NCBI GenBank assembly: GCA_036346375.1
Contig: JAYEVE010000619.1
Span: 1 to 64,000 of the forward strand
Reading direction: 5' to 3'
DNA: 64,000 nt
Source of the DNA: Guadua angustifolia
Taxonomy: Eukaryota > Streptophyta > Magnoliopsida > Poales > Poaceae
Shown: one piece after another, positions 10,839 through 22,400 of the stretch
Layout: each line of letters begins with the position of its first letter
Numbering within the stretch: position 1 is the first letter of the stretch
Program-made: the position numbers and the translations under genes
The notes under the pieces: model-generated
The model's database searches: none
Seen by the model: the letters and a program-made list of their open reading frames with translations, nothing else
Told to the model about the DNA's origin: nothing

Positions 10839-12044
10839 CTAGCCGTTCGAGTATAAGTGAATTGCTCATCTTTTCTCATGAGTTTAAGTTTTTGGGTGAA
10901 TTGGTTGGTGCATACAACTCAATATGGTATCAAAGCCAAGAGATCTCGAGTTCAAGACCCGGTTGACACAATTTAAAAAAAATAATTGTAGCCCACTTCT
11001 ATGCGGCCGAACAATCTCTCGTCAGCAGCATATCAAATTTCCTCGCGGACAAAAGTTATCCTTCCTCTTTATCCTGTCTCAAAATGTTGGAGTGTCATGT
11101 CTAGTAAAATCTCGCAAGGAAAGAAAATACATAAATTGATGAAATACTGGATGATTCATAGAAAAATACATAGGAATGGATAGAGAGATTGCCTTGCTCA
11201 AGAGATAAAAGTAAAATTTCTGTAAGGTTAGACGTCAGCATAGGCCTGGCTGTCAGCGACCGAGGGAAAAGGAGAGGGAACGGAAAGGTATTTTTGCGCA
11301 GAGAAGGTGGAAAACAGAGGCGCCTGGCGGGGTTTGGATTGGACCAGAACAGGAACTGGGTTGGGTTGGGCCAACAGCGAAGGATTCGGATGGAATCGGA
11401 TTTTTGAAACCTTTTCCAATTGAGTTAACAACTTTGAATTCCTAAAATTAGCAAAATAACTCTAAAAATTATGATAATTTTGGTAGAGATACTTTAAATT
11501 ATTTATAACCCAAATGAATTATTTCCTAGCTCTGAACAAGTTTTGATTAATTTTAAAAATTTAAAAACTGCTATAAAACAAGGAAAACAATTTTCTTTAA
11601 TGCAGAAAATTTTTGAAAGCAAGAAAATGCAGAAAAGAAGTTTTTGGGACATAATATATAACTTTTACAAATTTTGCAACATTGTAATTGTGTTTAATCA
11701 CTGCCCATTCAAATTGGAATCCAACTTATAGAGAAGTGCTATCTTGACTAAAGATATCCATGTAAATATAAACAGTTGGTGAGATTCACGATACCTCACT
11801 CGCTCGGAGGGCTAATTCCCACAGTAATCCTAAAATTCTAAAAAAAAAGAGAAATACTAGAAACTCTCTCATTATTTTGGAGAAAATGAGTAAAATCTGC
11901 ATCGTTTATTTTGGTGTGTTAGTTTATGACAGTGTAAATTAATCATTTATAACAAACATAACTGTATTTTAAAATCTAGCCATGCAGTTGCAAGGCCAAT
12001 TCCACCAGTGATCTTATAACTCTTACTCTTTTGAACTTGTATAG
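10839..12044. other. inserted or intronic DNA interrupting the NB-ARC; TRIM-like segment at its left
   Basis: NB-ARC coding stops soon after the P-loop and resumes at the kinase-2 motif at 12045. The roughly 70 residues expected between are not recognisable. Around 10845-10937 is a short LTR-like stretch ending in TGGTATCAAAGCC (10925-10937), which resembles a copia/TRIM primer-binding site complementary to initiator tRNA-Met. The rest is AT-rich with no domain. The right edge TTGTATAG at 12037-12044 looks like a splice acceptor, so part of this may be intron. Confidence 0.45.
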
Positions 12045-12452
12045 GTATCTTGTCGTGATTGATGATATTTGGCATTGGGGAGAATGTGAAATCATAAGAG
12101 AGTCTCTTCCAAAGAATAGTATGGGTAGTAGAATAATCATGACAACTCGTATCAATGCTATAGCTGAGAAATGCCGCAGCGACTGTGATGCTATTGTCTA
12201 CGAAATTAAGGGTCTTTCTGCTGATGCCGCAGAGGCTTTATCAGAAAGGATAATAAATCGTTCTCGCGAGGCCAAGTTCATTCCATGCCGTGATATGGGA
12301 AATATCCCGTTAGCAGTAATTTGTAAGTCGTTGGCAGTGGCAGAGCAGCTAGAACGAGATAGCATGTCTACCGCAACACTTGAAGCATTTAACGTGGCTC
12401 TAAGACGTGTAAGAGATGGATTTTTGAATATTCCATTCTTGCAACCATTGTT
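12045..12452 (+). pseudogene. Pik-1-like NB-ARC, kinase-2 to start of ARC2
   Basis: The frame reads YLVVIDDIWHW (kinase-2/Walker B), then GSRIIMTTR (RNBS-B), AEKC and GNIPLA (a degenerate GxPLA motif). It ends in LNIPFLQPL at the insertion site. In Pik-1-type NLRs this segment binds and switches nucleotide. The reading frame is open throughout and would continue exactly in frame at 13674 if the inserted element were absent, so the insertion postdates most of this exon's open state. Confidence 0.85.
12440..12452. repeat. target-site duplication, left copy (13 bp)
   Basis: TGCAACCATTGTT at 12440-12452 recurs exactly at 13661-13673. It flanks the 1,208-bp insertion in the NLR exon. A duplication of this length suits target-primed reverse transcription. 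Confidence 0.9.
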
Positions 12453-13660
12453 TTCGATAAAGGAAGTTTTATTAATCTTAGTAAATTACATCAAGTTGAT
12501 ATAATTATACTAAGAAGACTCGCCTCTACACAGCTAGGTGTACACAACCAAACACACACACAAGAAAAGACAAAGGAACCGCTATGCAAACTACATCACG
12601 CAATATTGTCTTCAAGGCTATCCACCATCATAGCAACACTTGACCACGATAAAAGCTCTCCAATGACAACGCCCAAGAAGGACTCGACACGCACACGCAC
12701 CGTCATTGCCATGATCCAACCAGTGAAGACCAGACCAAAGGTTTTCACCTCGGAGAGTAAATTCTCATACTACAAAACAATGCCTTCAACAAGGCCATTG
12801 CTAAGCACAAACAACTAAGACCAGACCTAGGGATTTCTCCCTGAAGTCAAAGTACCGGAGATCCCAGTATTGCAACCACCCTCATTCCGAGCTAGTGCCG
12901 CCATACCACTTAATCTTAGCTAATAGCAACGGCCACCTTCTCAAGGCCGGATAAACAATTTTAGATGTTCGACTTCACGATGATGATTCGCGAGCTAGCC
13001 AATAGCCACACGATCATCAAGTCCATAGAGTGCATCTAAAAATGAGTTGTGTCGCCTAAGAAAGCGAATCCGCGAATCGATGCTAAGATGACATAGGTCA
13101 AAAGAAATGTATGAACAACACTAGTAAGAGATGAAGACTCGGTTAAGAGTAGTCACCTAGATCTCGCCACCGCCCGGGCCACTCACCATCGCCACTATGA
13201 AGGACCACCACCGACCTCAAACCGATGCATAGGTGGGCGCCAAGACTTAAACAGCGATCATTATTCGCCAAAGAAGGCTCCCACCAAGAACAGTTAAATC
13301 CAGGGCCGGAGCACGGATCCGGTGAGGGGCACCAAAGATCCGGCCGCCAGGCCACCGGAGCACCACCCGCAGGAGTGGGTGGGGGAAGGGAGCCCCCTCC
13401 ACCAATCGCCCAGGCCACGCTGGCCACCACCGTCGGGAGAGGTGGTGTATTTGGTGGATCTGGGCAATCGAGACCATGGGGCGTGATTGACCCCACCGCC
13501 GCCGCCTTCCTTGGGAGCTGTACGGGCCTTCCGCGAGCTCGCTCCGGCAGCGGCGTGGCAGAGAAAGGGTGGGGAGAAGGTGTGGCGGCTAGGGCTAGGA
13601 GAGGTGAGGCGGCTAGGGCTAGGGGAGGTGAGGCCTGACGCTCCCCTTGCATTGATCCCC
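12453..13660 (-). mobile_element. LINE-derived non-autonomous insertion in the NLR exon
   Basis: The insert lies between 13-bp direct repeats. On the minus strand it begins with GC-rich, 5'-UTR-like sequence (13660-13150) containing repeats of CTAGCCGCCTCACCTC. It ends at 12453 with an A-rich tail, ...CCTTTATCGAAAA, like the 3' end of grass L1 elements. No RT or endonuclease ORF is present, so it looks like a short deletion derivative or retroposon mobilised by a LINE. The ORFs 13225-13638 (+) and 13143-13652 (-) are products of its GC-rich sequence. Confidence 0.75.
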
Positions 13661-14151
13661 TGCAACCATTGTTAGAGAGTTTGTGCCGTGGGTACCATGA
13701 CCTTCCTCTCCATCTGAAGGCTTGCTTGTTACACTGTAGTATATATCCTGGCTCTTACAGGTTTGAAAGGGATAGTTTGGTCAGGAAATGGATTGCTGAA
13801 GGATTTGTTCATGAAGAGGAAGCTGCAGAAGGTTGCTTTGACGAGCTTGTCTATAGGAGATTGATTGAGCCGGTAAGCGACAGCGAATATGGTATCCAAG
13901 TGTCGTCAGAAAACAAGTATGAGATCCACACCATAATGCTAACCGTCCTAAGATGCAAATCACAAGAGGAAAATTTTGTTACTTGTTTGGGTGATGACCC
14001 TGATATTTCATCCTTGCATACTGTACCAATCCGTCGGCTATCTTTACAGTATGCACAGGATCCATGGGACTTTTCACGGATGGATTTGTCACATACTCGC
14101 TCCCTTTATGTTTTTGATGCTGCAAATGCAGTCCCCTTCAAGCGTTTTTAA
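13661..14151 (+). pseudogene. Pik-1-like ARC2/winged-helix segment, ends at premature stop
   Basis: After the 13-bp repeat the frame continues LESLCRGYHDLPLHLKACLL, HCSIYP, RKWIAEGFV (RNBS-D and winged-helix region) and YEIHTIML, where the MHD motif lies in non-canonical form. It ends FKRF plus TAA at 14149-14151. The frame is unbroken across the stop: the next codons read RLRVLDLED, the normal start of the LRR. The stop is therefore a point or small-insertion mutation within one exon. Confidence 0.85.
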
Positions 14152-14950
14152 CGCCTGCGAGTGCTGGACCTTGAAGACAATGTAGATATAGGGAATGCTG
14201 ATCTGGTGGATATATGCGGACTGCTCTGGCTGAGGTACCTTGGTCTCAAAGGGACACCAATCAGCAAGATTCCACCGGAAATCGGGGGACTGCAGCATCT
14301 GGAGACTCTGGACGTAAGAGGCACGGAGGTCAGAGAGCTACCGTGGGAAGCTGGTCAGATTTCAAAATCGTTGTGTGCGCTTGCTGGTGGCAGGGATTCC
14401 CGCGAAGGTGCGAGGTTGCCTGCGGGCGTCAGCCAAGATCTGAAGAAGAGTATACCAAAGCGTTTGCTAGCGGAGTGCAGGGAGGTCCTCTCCATCGTGG
14501 TTTTTGATCGTTTCGGTATGGGCACGGTACCTCCACATGTTGGGTTGTTCAAGGTTGCCAGCAGACGCATGCATATCCCGCAGTTGATCAAAGAATACTT
14601 CAGCGCTCTCTCCTCCTTAGATATCAGGCTCTGCAAACTAGACAGGGATGGTGATGACCTCAAGTTTCTGCGGAGGGAGATGCCCAACCTGCGGACTCTT
14701 GTAGTAAGGTTGGAAGTCCTCCCAAGAGAGCCGATCCCCATCAGCGGTGAAGGGTTCAAGATGCTTGAGAGCTTCTGCGTTGATTCCCGAGTGCCACGGG
14801 TGACCTTTGGGCAAGGGGCTATGCCGAAGCTGAAACATCTTGCGTTCAAGTTCTACGCTGGCCCAGCAAGTGAAGATCCTGTGGGCATCGAGCACCTCCG
14901 AAGCCTCGAAAAGGTCGTCTTCCGATGCTCTCCATGGTATAAAAGCGACG
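14152..14950 (+). pseudogene. Pik-1-like leucine-rich repeats
   Basis: The segment encodes RLRVLDLED, LRYLGLKGTPI, LQHLETLDVRGTEVRELP and later MPNLRTLVVRLEVLPREPI, irregular cytoplasmic plant LRRs. The number of repeats is small: the run of 22-24-residue repeats that I recall in rice Pik-1 appears shortened here. The open frame runs to 14979, but homology to the Pik-1 tail moves to another frame near 14950. Confidence 0.8.
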
Positions 14951-15208
14951 CTTGGCGTCGTGAGAAAAGAAGCCTGTAAGCATCCCAGCCGGATCACCCT
15001 CTGCATCAATGACAAGGAAGAGATTTTCCCGGAGGACGGTTCGCAGATTTGTGAATTAGAGAACAGAGGCAGCCGCAGCGGGACAGAAGCAGATAAGCTT
15101 GATGATGATCTGAACAGCCTTGCCGGTAACGGCAACAAGGAAGAGACTTTTCAGTCTGACAATTTCGCTACCTGCAGCCGGACGAGCGAGATCGAAGCTC
15201 GAGAGTAG
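14951..15208 (+). pseudogene. Pik-1-like C-terminal tail in shifted frame
   Basis: From about 14943 the frame of ORF 14840-15208 reads LGVVRKEACKHPSRITL, the expected continuation after YKSDA in Pik-1 type proteins. It then becomes an acidic, polar tail with CSRTSEIEARE before TAG at 15206-15208. A small deletion around 14945-14960 shifts the frame, so the upstream LRR frame ends early at 14979. Confidence 0.75.
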
Positions 15209-16436
15209 CTGTTGAATATTCTGGCCTGACCACGTATTGACAGGTACGGAAATGTAACTGAAAACTGAAACGCAAGAAGCTTACATAGTTGTACTCTGTG
15301 CTGCAGTAGCTCTCTGCTACTAGGAAATCTCTAGAGCTCTTTTACGGTGGATTAAAACCAATATAAGCCGTTCATTTCTTTAAATAAATTAATTTAGATC
15401 TAGTTATACTACCACCTATAGCATTATTAGTAAAATTCAGAGAGGAGTAAAAGGGTAAAAAATTCTGTCATACTATTTATTCTCTACGGTAAAACACGTC
15501 ATGTAATCCTGATGAATGGCGGATGAATGGATAAGAAGCTTCTGAAGATCACCAGGTATTCGGTGAATCCAAAACTATAAACGAATTAGGAAAAGTCTAA
15601 AGTACCACTGATGAATGGATAGGAAAAGTTTAAAATACCCTTAAGGAATGGATGGTTAGATTTGATTTCTACTACAACTACTTACAAATTATGTTATCTA
15701 CTGTAAAATTTCTCAATCTCTGATGCACATTTCATTCTCCCATTTTTTCACTGTGCCAGGTATTGATTATTATTATTGCCTTGCATCTTCAACATGTGGA
15801 GCAAAATTTCACGTTTTCATCAGTAATTCCAATTGTGGACCTCTTCTTCCTGGAGATCTCATGGAAGACGTGAAGCTTCTTCTTCATGCTTTAGAGCTTT
15901 TTGTTTTGTTGTTTGCCTCCATGCTTGTAAGTTTGTTACTTTCCATCACGTGGTCCTCTTCGATCAGCTATTACATGGCATCTATGTTCAGCAATGCCTG
16001 CATTGTACGAGATATGCAACGCGCAGTGATTGAAGAGATCGTATGTTTTATGGAGGGGTTTGCCAAACTATGCAAAAGCATTTGCTTTCCAGTATTTTTA
16101 TATGTGGTATTTCTGCTTTGCAGTTTATTCTCACTTTGTTTTTTCCATTCTACAATTTAGCTTGTGATAGCCTATGTACCATTTTACACTGCACAGTTGC
16201 CACGGAATACGTTACCGGTTTGGAAAAATTACCGAGAGGTGCTGATAAGGCTGGTAAGCCCGGTTGTCGGCCTTATCAGCCAGTTAATCGCCCGAGATTT
16301 TCAAACACATAGTTAAACTTTCATCCAAATTTCGACTGATTGTTTTAAAAAATTCTGAAGAATTGGTTACATACATCTCTTCTGGTCCGGAAAATAACAG
16401 GCATTGGTAGGCAATAACACAATCAAAGAAATTGAA
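15209..16436. other. 3' flank of the NLR relic, no recognised gene
   Basis: AT-rich sequence without recognisable coding domains. An ORF at 15723-16160 (+) encodes a Leu/Phe/Cys-rich hydrophobic peptide with no known motif. It could be chance or part of a 3' UTR or intron. GATGAATGGAT-like repeats occur around 15510-15650. Confidence 0.4.
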
Positions 16437-18674
16437 CAAATGTGTGGTCATTTTTTTTAGATCAAAGGACATCAAAAACCGATGCCCCAGTTTCATTACT
16501 GAAACCAGAGAGAGCTCCAAGCATTCCATACAATGTATCTCAACAAAAAAACACCGTAAGCCTTACCACCAGGCCTACTCACTTAGACGCAAAAAACATA
16601 ACAACATTCTTGCATATAGCTCAACTAAGAAACGTAAACCGAAACCTCACACCAGAACTTTCCCAGCAACATCACCATCACCGCTTCCAGACCTCCGTCA
16701 CAGCATCCCAGAAATACCTCATTATCTGCCCTCACAAGAAAACAAAAACAAGAACAAAACCGACACAAGGCACCATCACAACCAGAAAACCCGCCAATCT
16801 CTCCAGGTAAGTAACCAACCAGCAATTCCCAGAAACGCCATCAGCAAAGCCACCAGGCCTTCCAAAAGACCAAAACCAGAAAATTGCTGTTAGTCAAGCA
16901 AGGAACTGATGAAAAGACCACGGGCTTTTCATATCCAAAATGTTGTTATCATCAAGATTTCCAGCCATCATCAGCTTTTGATCCTCGCCAGACGTCCCCA
17001 ACTCCAACAAAAGCGGAGCTCGAAGCCAGACCACTAGCTCCTTGCAGAATTGGTCCATTTTGCCCAACATATCGTCCGTGTACAACGGCCTCCATTCTTT
17101 CAAAGCAATGAGCATCCTTCGCCATACTGTTTTCACACTTAACCAACACTGCCAACTAAAAACAAAGTTATTTCGACAATCCATATACTCCATGAGCAAA
17201 TGCACGATAGTATTCAAAGCAGATTCTTCTTATTATCGATCCAAAAGCGAGCCATAGATTCATAGTTATACCCAATACTCAGATCAAAAAATTATCAATC
17301 AAGGTCCAAATACTCTTAGCAATCACACACTCAAAGAAAAGGTGCACAATGATTCGATTCATCACAAAACTACAACAAGCGCTTTTATTCAAACTTCTTT
17401 TCATCGATTATCTTTGGTCATAATTTTATTGTGAGAAATAAGCCGAGGAAAAACTGAATCTTAGAAGGCACCAACAGACTCCACACACCGAATAAACACC
17501 GTAGCACACCTCTAAAGTTAATAACAAAGATACGAGATTTAACCGAATAGATGCCATTACTATTATAACGCTGCACAAAGCATCCTCATCACCAAGAAGA
17601 TTTAAAGTATTCGCCACCTCAACCAACTCAAACCATCTACTCAACATATTATCACAAAAACTTCATGAAAGAGCACTTCACATTAAACCCATCCTGTATC
17701 CGCAATCGTGGCGCCTTTTTCATTCACCAAAACATAAAGATCCAAAATTGAGTTGCCAAACACGAATTACCAAACCAAATGTCCTCCCGTAACCTAACTT
17801 TAGTACCATTACCAACCAACCATTTATAACCGAATTTGGTAGCTCTGCATGGCCCAAACAAGCCCTTCCAAAAATCAGAAGCATTTTTAGAGTCGAAGAA
17901 AGATATTTGGATTCTCGCCTTATATTTAAAATTGATCAACTTCTTCCAAAGCTTATCATCGTTAACGTAATATCTTTGAATCCAGGAAGCAAGGAGACAC
18001 ATATTCAGATCTTTCAAATTAGGCACGCCCAAACCCCCATACTCTTTTTTCATACACACCAGATTCCAATTAGCCAAGTGTAACTTATTATGACCTTCGT
18101 AATCATTCCAAAGGCAGCTCGCCATATGAGAATTGATAAGATTTAAGGCCCATTTAGGAAATTTAAAAAAAGACAGCAAATAGAGAGGAATACTGGCAAG
18201 GCACGATTTGATAAGAATCAACCGCCCACTATATGAGAGAAGCTTACCTCTCCAACCCGCAATTCTTTTTAAAATTTTATCTACAAGAGGCTGAAAATTC
18301 TCCCTCTTAATCTTGTCATGATGAAGCGGTATACCTAAATACTTAATAGGGAAGCTACCAACCTTGCAACAGAAAATATTAGCAAATTTACCAATCTCTT
18401 CATCATTACAGCCCATAGCAATCAACTCACTCTTATGAAAGTTAATCCTCATCCCAGACATTTGTTCAAAACAAATAAGAAGCCACTTAAGATGCAGAGC
18501 ATAGTTCTCATTACTTTTCAAGAATAAGATAGTATCATCCGCATAATGCAAACTCATAATACCCCCATCACAAAACTCATCACACAAGCCTTTAACGATC
18601 CCCCTAGTAGCAGCTTTTTGAAGCATACGAGAGAAGACATCAACGACAAGCAAATTTACCAAATGTGTGGTCAT
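16437..18674 (-). mobile_element. 5'-truncated L1-type LINE with 15-bp target duplication
   Basis: CAAATGTGTGGTCAT occurs at 16437-16451 and again at 18660-18674. Between them is a minus-strand LINE of 2,208 bp. It starts within the RT domain at 18659 and ends in an A8 tail (the T run at 16452-16459). Truncation at the 5' end plus poly(A) and a long direct duplication are hallmarks of LINE retrotransposition. The roughly 450 bp before the tail look like its 3' UTR. Confidence 0.92.
17724..18674 (-). pseudogene. LINE reverse transcriptase fragment
   Basis: This is an open frame of 316 codons whose first five come from the target duplication. Residues 39-52 contain HYADDTILFLK, the catalytic Y-A-D-D box, intact, at about 18545. 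Then come MSGMRINFHKSE, KYLGIPLHHDKI and GWRGKLLSYSGRL, typical of plant L1-clade RT, followed by the start of the C-terminal region (GYKWLVGNGTKVRLREDIW). The frame stops at 17724 and degraded coding continues to about 16890. It lacks the endonuclease and most of the RT fingers, so it cannot act alone. Confidence 0.9.
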
Positions 18675-19405
18675 ATACCCCCATTTCTTCTCAAATTCAA
18701 ATGAATGTGAAATTTTTTTACCACCAAATTTTGTTTATCAGAATTCAGAACCCATGTTTTCCCTTGTCACCAATTGTATGCGCCCAACTGCCAAACTGTC
18801 ACCAAGACACAAATATTTGGTTGATTGTTTTACATAAAACAAGTTATACAGAAACAATGTTTGGTACCACCGTATCGAACGGGTGTTGTGACCTTCCATT
18901 AGGGTGTGGTGACATTGACCTGGCGTCGAGACGCTGCACAAGGCGAAGGATGGCGGAGCTGGACAAGTTTAATTAATGCCACCAGTGAAGAGTTGGAAGT
19001 CGGAGCAGTGAGCTCGTCGATGGCAATGGCCTCGTTGCCCAAATGCAATTGACCTCCAAAGAACTAGCGTTGTCCTGTGTGTTGACTGTTGGAAATTGGT
19101 CCACGAGTTTAGACCCATTTCCTTTAGAAATTCGAAAGTATATACGGTTTAGTATCATATTGTCTAACTACATGAAGGAAAGAGAACTTATAAAGTGAAA
19201 TTCTTATCACTCCTTAAAATAATGCGACACATGGTATGAAATGGACTTTGGCTAAACACACGTGTGCACTTAGGCACGCGCATATTCACACATTTTTGCG
19301 TGACTTACTATTTGCGACTAGTGACTGTGCCGTGTCGTAATGCGTCTCTTGATACATTAAATCCACCTTTTATTTTAGTGAATCTCGCAATTATCACCAT
19401 ATAAG
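18675..19405. other. spacer without recognised genes
   Basis: Mixed sequence between the LINE and the hAT-like element. Short ORFs such as 18665-18976 (+) show no domain. I see no element ends. Confidence 0.35.
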
Positions 19406-22400
19406 TAGGGGTGCAATTGGATTGGATAGATACCAACCGATTGACCAGATCTGTTAGGATTGAATTCGGATAATCGTATCGGATATTTGTCGGATTCGGT
19501 ATCGATTTTGGATAGTTGGTTTCAGATTCAGCATCAGATTTATGAGATCACTATCCGTCGGATCGGAATATTCTGATTATATTCTCGGATAATTTCGGAA
19601 TCTGAATTACTTTATTAATATATTTGGATTCGGATATCTACAACTCATATTCTAGTAACTTCAATTGGGTCCAACAAAATAGCCCAAGCTAGGCCCTCCC
19701 TCCACGACTCCACCCTCCTGCCGCCATCCTATCTGCTATTCCACTGTTCAGTGCAACCGTCAACAGAGCTTAGCATGCAAGAATATGATTCCACTTACCT
19801 ATATGAATACATGTAACATCCTCAATTTCAGGTTTCTGCTAAAAGCTAATTTAAAATTAATTAATTTTAAAATTTGGTTTTTCATCGGTGTTATATTTAA
19901 CCTGGTATCCTTATCCATTCGAAATTGAAGTTCGATCATTTACCGTCCGCAAAGTCAGAATTCCTAATTCCAGTCCTTACTCGAAATTTTACCTACGTTC
20001 CAACATGCTCTAAAAATCACGAAACCTATTGCATTAGGTTCCAAATATTCCAAAACATTTTTAGGAATTTTCTCAAGATTTTTGGAATTTCTTTGCTATT
20101 TTATCTCTCGCGGTCTTTTATCAAAATTAGTATATTAGTTTCGGAATAATCTAAATTCCAAAATTCATCAAAATTCAGTGAAACCAATTTTATTGGGTTC
20201 CAAATAATCTCTAGTATGTTTAGGAATTTTTCCAGGATTTTTAGATCATTTTTACTATTTTATTTCTCGCGCTTTTGTCTCTTCATTTCTTCCAACCAAC
20301 GAGAAAGCGACATGTGGCATGTCACAGTTCATCTTCCCCATGGAACCAGCCCCGTGCACGTTTGAACTCCATGTCTTGCTCAAATTTCAAACCTTCATAT
20401 CTTCCTCCACGCTGCACCAAATCGCGTGGGAGCTAAAGCATCACGAAGGTATTGATGAGAGGATTCATTTCCATGCTGTTACCCATCCTCAATTTGCGTG
20501 AAACGGCCGTAATTAATCGTTAATTATAAATTATTGCTCGGCCATTATCTCGGGCGTTTCTTCTCCTCTCCGAGCGTGTGAGTACTCCAAACGTGCGTAT
20601 CGACGTACTCTACCTCGTGCTCACCTTACCCTGCTGATCTAGTACCGTTTCCCATCTCAAAACTTGAGAAAACCCGACGCCCGGCGTCCTCCAAAGACAC
20701 CAGCGAGCCATCTCTTGCTCCAGTGAGTTTCTAGACAAACCAACCACGTCACTTTGTGCCTTTTGCCTCCGTGATCACAACCTTTCAATCGGATTTGATT
20801 TTCGCTGCGTTTGATCCCGGATTTCGAGTTTGTTCGCCGTCGCCGCCGCTCCGCTCGTCGCCGATTCCTTCCAATCCGGAACTTCTAGCACAATTCCTTT
20901 TAGCCGAGAATCACCTTGTCATTCTCTACGTGATGCTCTCTTTCGTTTCGCGAAATTTTGAGTTTTTGTGCAGATTTGATCGTCATGCCGCCGGCCGATT
21001 TTGGTTGCGGTTTTACTGCTGCTTCGCTTTCGTGCTTCTCACCACGGCCACCGTGCTCATGAGCTCCACGCCGCCGACGCAGCCTCTGCTGTCCCCTCGG
21101 CCGCTTCCGGCCGCCATCGCGGCGCCCGCTCTCGGCCGCTTCCCTATGCGCTGGCACAGCCGGCTCGCCTCCTCAAGCGCTTTGGCTGCGCCACCCAGCC
21201 TAGCCTCGCTGCCTCTCCGCTTAGTCGCCATGTGCCCCAATGAGTCCCTCCTGGCCGGTCTGCTGTTTCTTTTGTTCTCCATGGCGCTGCTCCTCTCTCT
21301 GATTTCTCTGTACAGACCATTGGAGAAGAAAGCAATACTCAATGACAAGTGGGGCCAGCTTGTAAGAGACTTAAGAAATCAAGAAAATGGAGAAAAAGAA
21401 AGATTCTGCGGAATATTCCTCGGTTTTCCAATTTTCAGGATTTCCAAAATTCAAACGCTTATATCTTTTCCGTCCGAACTCGGATTGACCCCATTCAAAT
21501 TTCTAAATTCAAGATCTTTCTGCCAGTACTAATTTTGTAATTTTTGGATTTATCCTATTTTATTTTATTCATTTGGTTGTACCGCTTTTGCCAGAGTCAA
21601 GAGTTTGCCGGATTCACGACGCTGTCATTGACCCTCAAGACTTCGACGCCTCCGCTGTAACTGAAGTCAAGTCTCCTTGACGCACATTGATCCCATGTTT
21701 GCAAATGTTTTACAATGTTTTGTAAACGTGCATTGCTATCTTTATAACCGTATGTCAAATATAGACTGTTAGTTATTCCGAATTGCTATCATCTCCTTGA
21801 TTGTTGATATCCATGTTTAGTTGTAACCTTAGGACACTTTGCTATGTCATGCCTAATTTATATTGTGACATTTGATGGTTAGAACGGTAGTTTTGCTTAG
21901 TGCAAAAATTGATTAAAAGACCTACAGGTGGGATTATATCAAAAGTATGATTTAAAGTATGATTTGAGAATTGTAGCAAAGTTCTTGCTGCTGTGATTGC
22001 AAAATAAAAATAAAATAAAAATGGTTTGGATTGGGGCGGAATGGTTTGTCGGGCGGGTGCGGATAGAGCACTGGTTCTGGTTTGTGAAAGCCGCCCTAAT
22101 TAATTTAAGGACCGACGCTTATGACTGCCCATTCTAAACATTACCGTGCAACCACATGTCAAATGGGCTCTGACCTAACTGAATAATTTGTAGAAACCTA
22201 ACTTAGACTCACCAGATGGTGGAATGTGGGTGCCAGATGGAGGCAGGTCGTATTTTCCCACACGGCGCAAGAGGGGGCTTCTATACTGGGCAGATGGAAT
22301 CCTAACAGTGGTGAAACCTCAGCGGGTGAGTCGGGTTAGGCGTATACATTGTAAAGGCCTTATCATGATCTCTCTGCCGACACACCAAAGGAAATGTGCT

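Larger units (their letters stand above)
10043..15208 (+). pseudogene. Pik-1: Pik-1-like CC-HMA-NB-ARC-LRR immune receptor, pseudogene
   Basis: Segments in order encode an Rx-type CC end, an HMA domain, a P-loop, NB-ARC, ARC2/winged helix, LRRs and a C-terminal tail. An HMA between CC and NB-ARC is diagnostic of rice Pik-1 (Pik/Pikm/Pikp alleles). The NB-ARC, LRR and tail also resemble Pik-1 closely, for example CREVLSIVVFDRFG and LKHLAFKFYAGPAS. Pik-1 senses Magnaporthe AVR-Pik through the HMA and signals with Pik-2, usually encoded head to head. Here the N-terminus is missing. A 1-bp P-loop frameshift, inserted DNA, a 1.2-kb retroposed insert, an in-frame stop at 14149 and a frameshift near 14950 make it a pseudogene. 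No Pik-2 is seen in the window. Confidence 0.88.

Noticed and set aside
13143..13652. 169-codon minus ORF and overlapping plus ORFs
   Set aside because: They sit in the GC-rich 5' part of the retroposed insert and contain no LINE or other domain.
15723..16160. 145-codon hydrophobic ORF downstream of the NLR
   Set aside because: No recognised motif and no splice or codon evidence. It could be 3' UTR or intron; not strong enough to call a gene.
20756..21532. 258-codon plus ORF with hydrophobic segments
   Set aside because: It lies wholly inside a solo LTR, in its GC-rich middle, with no known domain, and other frames there are also open. Probably chance.
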